Part shown: in pieces, positions 1 to 6,780 of the stretch
Position numbering within the stretch: the first letter of the stretch is position 1
Layout of the letters: each line of letters opens with the position of its first letter
Source of the DNA: Acidobacteria bacterium UBA823
Lineage (GTDB): Bacteria; Acidobacteriota; Vicinamibacteria; Vicinamibacterales; UBA823
DNA: 21,928 nt
Assembly: GCA_002296225.1 (NCBI GenBank)
Contig: DBHR01000097.1
Location: forward strand, 1 to 21,928
Reading direction: 5' to 3'
Made by a program: the position numbers and the translations under genes
Notes under the pieces: model-generated
What the model was told of the DNA's origin: nothing
What the model saw: only the letters and a program-made list of their open reading frames with translations
Databases searched by the model: none

Positions 1-318
1 GGACTTGTTATCGCAGAACAGCTGACCGAGCTTCTTCTCGTGATAGGGCACGCCGTGACGGCTGACCATCTCGATGAAGTCCCACTGGGTGTAGCGCGCC
101 AGCGCCGACTTGCAGAAGTGCGCGTTACTCGAGAGGAAATTCGACGGCTCGGTGTACAGGTTGGTGAAGTTGCAGCGGCCGCCACCGGACATGAGGATCT
201 TCTTGCCGGCCTTGTTGGCGTGGTCCAGCAGCAAGACCTGGCGGCCCCGTGCAGCGGCGGTGAAGGCGCACATTAGACCGGCCGCACCGGCACCGATTAC
301 CACCACGTCAGTCTGCAC
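1..318 (-). CDS. HI0933/YhiN-family NAD(P)/FAD-dependent flavoprotein, N-terminal part
   Basis: The first 106 codons of a flavoprotein run off the left edge of the window. The N-terminus has the dinucleotide-binding motif VVIGAGAAGLMCAFTAA, then NKAGKKILMSGGGRCNFTN, which is the signature of the HI0933 family of predicted FAD-dependent oxidoreductases. The family is about 390-420 residues long and its substrate is not established. I chose the GTG at 318-316 because the FAD motif follows within about eight residues and an AGG lies a few bases upstream. The closely conserved wording, including the stretch around HEKKLGQLFCDNKS, resembles Pseudomonas proteins. It is divergent from the broken binding-protein gene at 464. 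The family call is firm. The host assignment is inference, and this fragment probably does not belong to the same chromosome as the DNA after about 2231. Confidence 0.85.
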   Translation of the reverse strand, partial: MQTDVVVIGAGAAGLMCAFTAAARGRQVLLLDHANKAGKKILMSGGGRCNFTNLYTEPSNFLSSNAHFCKSALARYTQWDFIEMVSRHGVPYHEKKLGQLFCDNKS

Positions 319-463
319 CAGCGCTTACCTCGTCGGAAAACGCGCGATGGTACTCCTGCCGCGTTTCCGATGCAGCCCGACATCCGACGAGACGCTGGCG
401 TCAACTGGCGGGCTTTGTGCTTTGATTAGAGCTGATAGCGTTTCGCCAGAAGAGCGAGAGAAT

Positions 464-1216
464 TTGTCGGGCACACGGCGGGTCATCGGGTTGATATTGC
501 TGCTGGCAAGCGCATCGTTGCCGGCCGAAGTGCTTCGTCTGGCCGGCAACGTCTGGCCGCCTTACACCGATCGCAGCCTGCCCGGGGAAGGGTTGTCGGT
601 CGAGCTCATCCGCACCGCGCTCGGCCGTGGGGGTTATCAGGTGGAATACATCGAAGTGCCCTGGGAGCGCGCTCTGCTGGGCCTGCGCAACGGCAGCTAC
701 GACATGATCAACGGCTGGCCGACGGTCAAGCGCGTCGACTACACGCTCAGCTCACGCCCGTTTCTGAGCAACCGGATGCGCTGGGGCCAGCGTCGCGAGA
801 GCAATTTCCGCTACGACGGGCTCGACAGCTTGGTTGGCCATCCGATTGCGCTGAGCCGGGGCTACATGTACAGCGACGAGCTGAACGAGGATACGCGCCT
901 GGAGAAGGGCTATTCCGCCAACTTCGTCCAGGCGGCAAAGATGGTGATTGCCGGGCGCGTCGACCTGACGCTGGAGGACGAGTGTACTGCGTTGTTCCAT
1001 CTCGAGCGCGAACTGGGACATGAGCGGGATGCACTCCGCTTCGTGCCGGGCTAGTTCCGGCGGGTGGAGCTTTCGCTGGTGGTGCGCAGCGATCATCCTC
1101 GGCTGAGCGATATCATCGCCACCTTCAACCGGGAGATCGCTGCGATGGTCGAGGATGGCAGTTACGCGGTGATCTTCGCGCGCCACGGAATGCCGGTCCC
1201 CACGGCGTTGCCTTAG
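464..1216 (+). pseudogene. Transporter-type periplasmic substrate-binding protein interrupted by an in-frame TAG
   Basis: This encodes a small extracytoplasmic solute-binding protein of the SBP_bac_3 type. A signal peptide (hydrophobic VIGLILLLASA, likely cleavage after SLPA) is followed by LRLAGNVWPPYTD, a typical opening for this fold, then a ligand-binding core with GSYDMINGW. An in-frame TAG at 1052-1054 (codon 197) stops translation. The same frame continues with FRRVELSLVVRSDHPRLSD and ends at TAG 1214-1216. Read through, the protein is 250 residues, the usual size for this family, so a single C-to-T change (CAG to TAG) would explain the break. The TTG at 464 is the likely start, with purine-rich GAGCGAGAG just upstream, though it is not certain. 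The gene may be a real nonsense mutant, or the stop may be a sequencing or consensus error. Confidence 0.7.
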
Positions 1217-1372
1217 TGGCCTTTTTGGTAAGTTCAGTTGGTCAATTTCGGCGCCCATGGCCCGATACTGCGTTGCTGCTCCTTGCCAATAGCCCGCTAT
1301 GACTCGTCGCAGCGCCTTGTCTCGGAGCCATGTTCATCCGAACTTGCCTCAACCAACTCACCGCACAGGCCA
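1217..1372. other. Intergenic stretch between two convergent Pseudomonas-like genes
   Basis: About 155 bases lie between the stop of the broken binding-protein gene and the minus-strand stop of the FUSC gene. No start codon with a ribosome site, no tRNA and no clear stem followed by a T-run is visible. Open frames crossing it are extensions of antisense shadows. A convergent spacer of this kind would be expected to hold terminators, but I cannot point to one. Confidence 0.5.
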
Positions 1373-2230
1373 CTAGCGCGAATCCTGTCCCTGGCCTGCC
1401 GGTTGTTGCTTGATCAGGTGGGAGGCCATGCTGCGCAGCGGTGCCAGCTGCCGGCAGATGAGCCCCAGCTGGGTCTGCACCAGACGGTGGGCATCGTCCA
1501 TTTCATCCGGGGTCTGCTCCAGCTGCTGCGCCAGCGCCTCTTCATCTTCGCTGTAGATGGCGACGGGCTTGTTCTGCGCCAACGCGCTGGCCAGGTCGTC
1601 GAGGCTGGTCGCCAGTTGCTGCGCGGCGCGCTCCAGCAGGGCATCGCTGGCGTCATCCGGCAGGCTCTCGCGATGGGCGCCAAGACCGGACAGGTAGTTG
1701 AGCAAGGTGTGCGAGAGGATCAGGAAGCGGAAGCCGGTTTCGGCATCCTTGCGGAAGTGTCCGGGCTCCAGCAGCATGTTCGACAGCGTGGTGGACAGCG
1801 CCGCATCGGCGTTGTGCGCGTTGCGTCGGGCCAGGCGATAGGCGAGGTCGTCGCGTTTGCCGCTGTCGTACTGACGCATGATCTGGCGCAGGTAGTCGCT
1901 GTTGCAGCTGAGGGTGTTGGCGACCACCTGATTGAGGCGCCGACCCTGCCAGTCCGGCAGGATGAGGAACACCGCGGCGGCGGCGATCAGGCTGCCGAGC
2001 AGGGTATCGAACAGCCGCGGCCAGATCAGTCCGTAGCCATCGCCGACCTGGTTGAAGCAGAACAGCACCATCAGCGTGATCGCCGCCGTGGCCAGGGTGT
2101 AGCGCGTGCTGCGCGTGGCGAAGAACACCACGCCGGCGACGACTGCGAACAACGCCTGGATCGGCTGGCTGGGGAACAGATCGAACAGTGCCCAGCCGGC
2201 GACGAGGCCGAGCAAGGTGCCGCTGATGCC
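1373..2230 (-). CDS. YccS-like FUSC family inner-membrane protein, C-terminal part (5' end cut at the junction)
   Basis: The frame encodes the C-terminal 285 or so residues of a YccS/YhfK-type protein of the FUSC family. These are inner-membrane proteins related to aromatic-acid exporters such as AaeB, and full-length members are about 700 residues or more. Visible features are hydrophobic segments around ALFAVVAGVVFFAT and LATAAITLMVLFCF, the conserved FNQVGDGYGLIWPRLFDTLL, FLILPDWQGRR, and then a long helical cytoplasmic tail ending at the TAG at 1375-1373. Upstream the frame reads GISGTLLGLVAGWAL, but the protein should have roughly 400 more residues and none are here. DNA to the right of about 2231 instead encodes the end of a DnaX-like protein on the other strand. 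The gene is therefore cut by the junction rather than being a natural short form. Confidence 0.8.
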   Translation of the reverse strand, partial: GISGTLLGLVAGWALFDLFPSQPIQALFAVVAGVVFFATRSTRYTLATAAITLMVLFCFNQVGDGYGLIWPRLFDTLLGSLIAAAAVFLILPDWQGRRLNQVVANTLSCNSDYLRQIMRQYDSGKRDDLAYRLARRNAHNADAALSTTLSNMLLEPGHFRKDAETGFRFLILSHTLLNYLSGLGAHRESLPDDASDALLERAAQQLATSLDDLASALAQNKPVAIYSEDEEALAQQLEQTPDEMDDAHRLVQTQLGLICRQLAPLRSMASHLIKQQPAGQGQDSR

Positions 2231-2238
2231 AAGGTGCC
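2213..2238. repeat. Pair of 9-bp direct repeats (CAAGGTGCC) at the chimeric junction
   Basis: CAAGGTGCC occurs at 2213-2221 and again at 2230-2238, 17 bases apart. The pair sits where the truncated FUSC gene meets the truncated dnaX tail. Short shared sequence at a breakpoint is common both in assembly joins and in illegitimate recombination. The exact joining base cannot be fixed from the sequence, because the bases between the copies can be read as either gene. Confidence 0.6.
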
Positions 2239-2371
2239 AACATCTGCCCCGACGCCAACTGAGGCGTCTGAGATCAACGAGTCGCTGAAAACCAAGGTAA
2301 TGGATGACGTCGCCGTGCAGGACCTGCTGGATGTGTTCCCTGCTAAGATTCGCAGCGTTGAGGAGGCGTGA
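2231..2371 (+). CDS. dnaX: DNA polymerase III subunit gamma/tau (DnaX), C-terminal end only
   Basis: The last 46 codons of a gene encode a proline/threonine-rich linker followed by KVMDDVAVQDLLDVFPAKI and a short acidic end, stopping at TGA 2369-2371. A 'DxxVQxLLDVF' helix next to the stop is typical of the C-terminus of DnaX proteins outside the gammaproteobacteria. The call rests mainly on context: dnaX-ybaB-recR is one of the most conserved small operons in bacteria, and ybaB starts 50 bases downstream. DnaX makes the clamp-loader tau and gamma subunits and is essential. All of the ATPase domain is missing because the sequence to the left belongs to a different replicon. Identity is likely but depends on neighbours, since the tail alone is poorly conserved. 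Confidence 0.72.
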   Translation, partial: KVPTSAPTPTEASEINESLKTKVMDDVAVQDLLDVFPAKIRSVEEA

Positions 2372-2420
2372 TCGGCGTTTCGGCCCGGTGCCAACGAACC
2401 GAGCGCGTTAGGTAAGTGCT

Positions 2421-2711
2421 ATGAACGTTCAGGAGATGATGAAGCAGGCCCAGCAGCTGCAGGAGCAGCTGCAGAAGCAGATGGCGGAAACGCGGGTTGA
2501 GGCGAGCGCCGGCGGTGGGATGGTCACGGTCGTGATGAACGGAGCCAAGCAGGTCGTATCGGTCACGATAGATCGTGAAGTTGTCTCGATGGATGACGTC
2601 GAGATGCTGCAGGACCTGATCGTGGCCGCCATCAACGATGCGCATCGTAAGGTTGACGAGGCGCTGGCTGGACAAATGGGCGGCCTCAGGATTCCCGGGC
2701 TCACCGGATGA
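2421..2711 (+). CDS. ybaB: YbaB/EbfC family nucleoid-associated protein
   Basis: A 96-residue protein of the usual YbaB size. The first 25 residues form a glutamine-rich amphipathic helix (MNVQEMMKQAQQLQEQLQKQ), followed by the conserved GGGMVTVVMNGAKQVVSVTI sheet and the family's MGGLRIPGL ending. Family members are small dimeric DNA-binding proteins of the nucleoid. The ATG at 2421 follows a weak AGGTAAG site. Its stop overlaps the recR start as ATGA at 2708-2711, so the two genes are probably translationally coupled. The position between dnaX and recR is the canonical one. Confidence 0.95.
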   Translation: MNVQEMMKQAQQLQEQLQKQMAETRVEASAGGGMVTVVMNGAKQVVSVTIDREVVSMDDVEMLQDLIVAAINDAHRKVDEALAGQMGGLRIPGLTG

Positions 2712-3304
2712 CCCAACTCGAATCGCTTACGAAGCTGGTTGAGCAACTGCAGCGTCTGCCCGGCATCGGTGCCAAGAGCGCCCAGCGCCTGGCGTTTCAT
2801 TTCCTGAAAAATCCCCGCGACGAGGTCGAGCGTCTTTGTGAGGCGCTTCACGAGGTCAAAGACCGGGTCACGTATTGCTCGGTGTGCACCAACATCACCG
2901 ACGTGGATCCGTGTCACTACTGCACGCACCCGAGTCGCAACCAGCGGCTCATTTGCGTCGTCGAGGAACCCCTGAACGTCACTGTGGTCGAAAAGAGTCG
3001 GGAGTTCAACGGTGCCTATCACGTGCTGATGGGTGCGCTGTCTCCGTTGCAGGGCATTGGTCCGGACGACCTAAAGATTAAGGAACTGTTGGCGCGCGTT
3101 GCCAGTGGCGAGGTTGAGGAAGTCATTTTGGCCACCAATCCCAATGTGGAAGGAGAAGCCACGGCTATCTATTTAGCGAAGCTCCTCAAGCCACTCGGTG
3201 TCAGGGTCACTCGCATTGCTATGGGTGTGCCGGTCGGCAGCGACCTTGAGTACGCTGATGAGGTTACGATGCACAAGGCCATGGCGGGACGGCGGGATGT
3301 CTAA
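2708..3304 (+). CDS. recR: Recombination protein RecR
   Basis: A 198-residue protein, the normal RecR length. RecR acts with RecF and RecO to load RecA at gaps in single-stranded DNA. The order of parts is standard: a helix-hairpin-helix (RLPGIGAKSAQRLAFHFL, residues 16-33), a four-cysteine zinc site (C57, C60, C69, C72), then a Toprim domain (LICVVEEPLN from residue 81, and LATNPNVEGEATAIYLAKLL) and a Walker-like C-terminal end. The start ATG overlaps the ybaB stop by four bases. The gene ends 57 bases before the stop of the convergent minus-strand gene. Confidence 0.96.
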   Translation: MTQLESLTKLVEQLQRLPGIGAKSAQRLAFHFLKNPRDEVERLCEALHEVKDRVTYCSVCTNITDVDPCHYCTHPSRNQRLICVVEEPLNVTVVEKSREFNGAYHVLMGALSPLQGIGPDDLKIKELLARVASGEVEEVILATNPNVEGEATAIYLAKLLKPLGVRVTRIAMGVPVGSDLEYADEVTMHKAMAGRRDV

Positions 3305-3361
3305 GGGCAGTCTGTCGTCACTAGTTCTTAGTGTTCATCTTACCTGCAGGAAAACAGCGGC

Positions 3362-5146
3362 CTAGAAGATCTTTCTTAACGCCGCCGCCGTCGCCGGCGC
3401 TTCGGCGGCTCGGTCTGTATCGTTCAGATGGTTGCGTAGTTTCTCCAGGCCGGCCTGGTCGTCGACGTCATACCATGGCTCGACCAGTTTCACGATCGTT
3501 CCCGATCGCTCGGCGGCGGCGACTGTGTCAACCAGCGTCCATGGCGTACTCCACCTGACATTCGAAAAAAGGTCTGGGATGGCCGATGAGGCGCCGGCGC
3601 GCCTCAGGCCGATCAGGTAGTAGCCGCCGTCCTCGGCCGGACCGAGCACCACGCGTCCTGGGGTGGCGAGACAGCGGACGGCCTCTTCAAGGATGTGAGT
3701 TGGGAGTGACGGTATATCGGAACCGATGATGATGACCCGGCGGAAGCCTTCCAAGAAGAGGTCCTCGAATAAGGTGCGCTCACGGGTCGCCAGATCGCGG
3801 CCTCGCTGCGGCATCAATTCATCGGCGCGTAGCCCCATCGTATCGAAGCCCTTAGCGCCGCTTTCAGGCGTATGCGCCAAGCGCACGGTGACACCTTGCA
3901 GCGATCGGCAGACCCGCACCTGGTCGGCAATGAAGGCCGCGTAGAGGTCGGCTCGATCGCGAGCATTGGGAATGGCTCCTGACAGGCGCGTCTTGATCTC
4001 GCTCGGCTCGGCCAAAGAGCGCGCCATGATCGCGATGACGGCACGCTTGCCGTCCAGCCCCCTTGTATCTAGGGCGGATGGCCAGCCGACTTCAGAAGTA
4101 ACGCCACGGGGGCGCTGAACTGTCGCCGACAGACCGCGAGTCAGCGCGATCGGCACGCCCACGGCAAGCCAGCAAAGCATCCGAGCCTTCCGGATGACGG
4201 CGATCGTGACGCCCGTGGCAGTGCCGAACTGCAGAAGGTCGGCGAACAAGCCAGTGCTGGCTTCGTCGACGCCAACGCGCAGGGGCACGAATTTGAACGC
4301 CACCATGATCGTTCGATTGACCGACTCGAAGAGAAATGCGTCCAGCCACGATGGGGACGACCCGGTAACAAATGCTAACGCGAGATAGGTTTCCGCTAGC
4401 GCAGCAGCGTGAAAGAGTCCGTCCACCACCGCAATTGGTCCGAGGGCGACGTGCTTGCGTGGGTAGGCCGCCTGCATTCGGCTTTCGAGCGCACACAGCC
4501 ATGACAGGCTGTTATCGAGCCAGCCGCCACGCCACGGCCTTGAGAGCGACGCATGCCATCGGCTGGCCAGTGAGAGTCGGCGCCACATGACCGCATGCAC
4601 GGCGAGGATCGCCATCATGCCCCCCGCCACGAGGACACCACCAACGAACCACCAGCCCGTACCGGTGCCTAATCGGACCATGAGCGCTATGAGGCCGACC
4701 GTTACGAACAGCGCGACTGATAGTGCGTAGAAGAGATTCTCGATGGCCAGCGCGGCGAGCGCATCCGTGGACGGAATGCGGTGGGTGACGAGGGCGACCT
4801 TAGCCGGTTCGGATACCAGCGGTCCGAGTGGCGTCATGTTCCCGAGTGCGTCACCTGCCAAGGTCGCCTTTAGTGCGTCGCGGAAGGTCAACCGGGCCGA
4901 AGGCTTGACGCAGAGCGTCCAGGCGAACGCGCGCATTGCGAATCGAAAGCCGGACAGCGCGAGTAGAAGGAGAAAGCCCCACCCGACGCTGGCGATACCA
5001 GCGGCGATGTCTGTGATCCCCGCCCGTCGGACGAAGAACACGAAGAGAAGCAAGCCGATCGCTGTGGTGGATACATGTAGAGCCAGACGCATGCGTGACA
5101 CGCGGGGTTGTGGATCAGGCGTCGATTCGGCTGGCGATGAAACCAT
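3362..5146 (-). CDS. Two-domain protein: UPF0104/LPG-synthase-type membrane domain fused to DUF2064 (TIGR04282) glycosyltransferase-like domain
   Basis: A 594-residue protein with two parts. Residues 20-340 are strongly hydrophobic with about seven or eight membrane spans, and include GNMTPLGPLVSEPAKVALV (102-120), a hallmark of the lysylphosphatidylglycerol-synthase transmembrane/UPF0104 family of flippase-like proteins. Residues 368-575 form a soluble GT-A-like domain with IAIMAR...KTRL (385-388), GSDIPSL (475-481) and EDGGYYLIGL (505-514), which match DUF2064/TIGR04282, a family related to CofC-type nucleotidyltransferases and associated with glycosyl transfer. The fusion is one continuous frame with no sign of a frameshift. 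A plausible reading is a membrane enzyme that makes and moves a lipid-linked glycosyl product, but the substrate is unknown. Start M1 is used; M19 is an alternative. No ribosome site is clear at either. It diverges from the DUF4203 gene across a 106-base spacer. Confidence 0.82.
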   Translation of the reverse strand: MVSSPAESTPDPQPRVSRMRLALHVSTTAIGLLLFVFFVRRAGITDIAAGIASVGWGFLLLLALSGFRFAMRAFAWTLCVKPSARLTFRDALKATLAGDALGNMTPLGPLVSEPAKVALVTHRIPSTDALAALAIENLFYALSVALFVTVGLIALMVRLGTGTGWWFVGGVLVAGGMMAILAVHAVMWRRLSLASRWHASLSRPWRGGWLDNSLSWLCALESRMQAAYPRKHVALGPIAVVDGLFHAAALAETYLALAFVTGSSPSWLDAFLFESVNRTIMVAFKFVPLRVGVDEASTGLFADLLQFGTATGVTIAVIRKARMLCWLAVGVPIALTRGLSATVQRPRGVTSEVGWPSALDTRGLDGKRAVIAIMARSLAEPSEIKTRLSGAIPNARDRADLYAAFIADQVRVCRSLQGVTVRLAHTPESGAKGFDTMGLRADELMPQRGRDLATRERTLFEDLFLEGFRRVIIIGSDIPSLPTHILEEAVRCLATPGRVVLGPAEDGGYYLIGLRRAGASSAIPDLFSNVRWSTPWTLVDTVAAAERSGTIVKLVEPWYDVDDQAGLEKLRNHLNDTDRAAEAPATAAALRKIF

Positions 5147-5214
5147 CGGGAGTCGGCGTGCGTCGCCGGGGCGTTACGGTGCGAGCATTCCCAGGCACCA
5201 ATGACGCCGCGCAG

Positions 5215-5244
5215 TTGCAGGCGCACCCACGCCGCTTACATAAT
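5215..5244 (+). promoter_or_regulatory. Predicted sigma70-type promoter giving a leaderless mRNA for the DUF4203 gene
   Basis: TTGCAG at 5215-5220 and CATAAT at 5239-5244 are separated by 18 bases. The expected transcription start, 6-8 bases beyond the -10 box, falls at about 5250-5253, directly on the ATG at 5253. No purine-rich ribosome site precedes that ATG. Both observations fit a leaderless transcript. This is a pattern match only. Confidence 0.45.
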
Positions 5245-5252
5245 CTACGGCG

Positions 5253-5870
5253 ATGCTTCCGGAATCCTTGCACGACCCGGTCGCCTACATTCTACTAGGC
5301 GGTGGCCTGCTGGCGTGCTTTCTCGGACACCGCCTGTTCCGCTTCGTGCTCGCCGGGTACGGTCTCGTGTTGGGTGTGATGGTCACAGTGGATTTCATCG
5401 GAAGTGTTGAGCCGTGGTGGTTGCTCGTGGGGGCGGTGGTCGTAGGAGCGGTGGTGGGCGGGTTGGTGTTCTTCCTGGCCTATTTCGTCGGTGTCACGAT
5501 TGTCGGCGCCGCTCTAGGTGCGGTAATCGCTATTTTCGTTTCGACACAACGTGCCGAGGATCCGCAGGTATTGGTGGTTATCCTTTTCGCCATCGTCGGG
5601 GCTTTCGTGGCGTTGTTGTTGCAGCGCTACGTGATCATCGTGGGCACCGCCTTCTTCGGCGCCTTAACGAGCGTCATCGGCGGCCTCGCTCTGTTTGGCG
5701 ATCCGGCAACCGCGGCGGCGGTGAGTAATTTGAGCTTGAGTAATTTGAGCTATTGGTTCAACTACCGGCTCGACCATGAGCCTTTGCTGGTTTGGCTGGC
5801 GATGGGCCTCTTTGGTGTTATCGTGCAGTTCAGGAAGACCGGAAAGGCACGCGGTCAACGACGCAAGTGA
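5253..5870 (+). CDS. DUF4203/TMEM198-like multi-pass membrane protein
   Basis: A 205-residue, very hydrophobic protein with about seven membrane segments rich in glycine and valine, for example LLACFLGHRLFRFVLAGYG near the start and VVVGAVVGGLVFFLAYFVG in the middle. The GxRLFRFxLxxxG pattern, repeated glycine-rich helices and a basic C-terminal tail (RKTGKARGQRRK) fit DUF4203/TMEM198-type proteins, whose bacterial function is not known. Residues in the loop around SNLSLSNLSYW come from a perfect 15-bp tandem duplication. The ATG at 5253 has no ribosome site and lies beside the predicted promoter at 5215-5244. It is transcribed divergently from the fusion gene at 5146, which hints at shared regulation, though no functional link is shown. 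Confidence 0.7.
   Translation: MLPESLHDPVAYILLGGGLLACFLGHRLFRFVLAGYGLVLGVMVTVDFIGSVEPWWLLVGAVVVGAVVGGLVFFLAYFVGVTIVGAALGAVIAIFVSTQRAEDPQVLVVILFAIVGAFVALLLQRYVIIVGTAFFGALTSVIGGLALFGDPATAAAVSNLSLSNLSYWFNYRLDHEPLLVWLAMGLFGVIVQFRKTGKARGQRRK
5722..5751 (+). repeat. Perfect 15-bp tandem duplication inside the DUF4203 gene
   Basis: TGAGTAATTTGAGCT occurs twice back to back at 5722-5736 and 5737-5751. It keeps the reading frame and encodes the repeated pentapeptide SNLSL/SNLSY in a polar loop before the last membrane segment. It looks like a recent slippage duplication that is tolerated by the protein. Confidence 0.85.
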
Positions 5871-5987
5871 CAGTGCGGATGCCTTCCGTGGTTTGACCCG
5901 ACTGGTGGTGTTTCGGTACTATCCAGATGTTCGACGGGGTCGTGAAACATGGAACGTGCGTGATGCCGGTCCTTAGCGTCGTCAGGA

Positions 5988-6064
<77 letters not shown>

Positions 6065-6214
6065 TTTTCCTAACGTGTGTTGGCGCGTTCGGCCTCTACT
6101 TGCACCTCCCTCGTCAGTTCGACGTCACGTTTCACTCCTGAGAGCAGTCGTCGGCCGACGGTGACCGGGTCGAGTCCATCGCCTCACGCTACCAAGCGAG
6201 TGCTGAACCCCCTG

Positions 6215-6243
6215 CGGACACGTGGAGTTGGTACGGCTAATAT
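6215..6243 (+). promoter_or_regulatory. Possible promoter of the ACIII-like respiratory operon
   Basis: In the spacer (6064-6261) between the tRNA and the pentaheme cytochrome gene, CGGACA at 6215-6220 and TAATAT at 6238-6243 are separated by 17 bases. That would start the message about 12-15 bases before the first start codon. The -35 match is partial (GACA only) and nothing else of note is visible in the spacer, so this is a weak prediction. Confidence 0.35.
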
Positions 6244-6264
6244 ACTGCTGCGGGTTGAAACGTG

Positions 6265-6780
6265 ATGTTGCAACTTCGGTCCACACCTAGCGTGCTGATA
6301 CTGGGCGCCGCTGTATTGTTCATCGGCGTCGCCATCAGTGCGTGCTCATCAGACGCTGGCGCGAGCCCCGATCAGCCGATCGCGTTTTCCCACCGGCTTC
6401 ATGTCGAAAACGAGATCGACTGCTCGTATTGCCACGAGTATTATGACCGGTACGCCGTTGCCGGTATCCCGCGCGTCAGCGTGTGCGTCGATTGCCACGA
6501 ATTCATGGAACCGGTCGAGCCGAATCCCGACCTGGACCGGATTTTTGAGTTTGCCGACGCCGGGAAGGAGATTCCGTGGGTACGGCTGTACGAGCTGCCG
6601 CAGTACACCCACTTCAACCACAAGTGGCACATCCAGGCCGAGGTCGAATGCCAAGTGTGCCACGGTGATATCGGTATCAGTGATCGCGCGACGCGCCACA
6701 TGGTCTACAAAATGGACTGGTGTCTTAGCTGTCACGAGTCCCAGCAGGCTTCGGTGGATTGCGTGACTTGCCACAAATGA
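6265..6780 (+). CDS. actA: Pentaheme cytochrome c lipoprotein, ActA-like subunit of alternative complex III family
   Basis: A 171-residue lipoprotein with five CxxCH haem c sites: CSYCH (53-57), CVDCH (74-78), CQVCH (129-133), CLSCH (153-157) and CVTCH (166-170). Extra histidines in FSHRLH (41-46) and THFNHKWH (115-122) can serve as distal ligands for bis-His haems. The signal peptide ends with ISAC, a lipobox placing the lipid on C27. Five haems is the number known for ActA of Rhodothermus alternative complex III; the related QrcA has six. In such complexes this subunit accepts electrons from quinol oxidation and passes them to other cytochromes at the outer face of the inner membrane. Start: ATG 6265 is used, with a GTG directly before it at 6262 as the alternative. 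The stop overlaps the next gene's start as ATGA, so they are coupled. Confidence 0.88.
   Translation: MLQLRSTPSVLILGAAVLFIGVAISACSSDAGASPDQPIAFSHRLHVENEIDCSYCHEYYDRYAVAGIPRVSVCVDCHEFMEPVEPNPDLDRIFEFADAGKEIPWVRLYELPQYTHFNHKWHIQAEVECQVCHGDIGISDRATRHMVYKMDWCLSCHESQQASVDCVTCHK

Noticed and set aside
110..463. N-terminal extension of the binding-protein frame, upstream to 110
   Set aside because: It is antisense to the flavoprotein gene and has no signal or domain. The signal peptide begins after the TTG at 464.
1..2230. Left segment as a horizontally acquired island in the same chromosome
   Set aside because: Both the YccS-like gene and dnaX are truncated at the same point, and there is no integrase, transposase, tRNA or terminal repeat. 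A false join is simpler, though reads would be needed to settle it.
1238..2371. A 377-codon open frame on the plus strand
   Set aside because: Most of it is the antisense of the YccS-like gene, whose protein is clearly recognisable on the minus strand. Only its last 46 or so codons, after the junction, are coding (dnaX tail). It looks long only because two unrelated sequences are joined in frame.
3319..3333. Small hairpin CACTA-GTTCT-TAGTG after recR as a terminator
   Set aside because: The stem is only five pairs, AT-rich, and has no T-run after it, so it is too weak to call.
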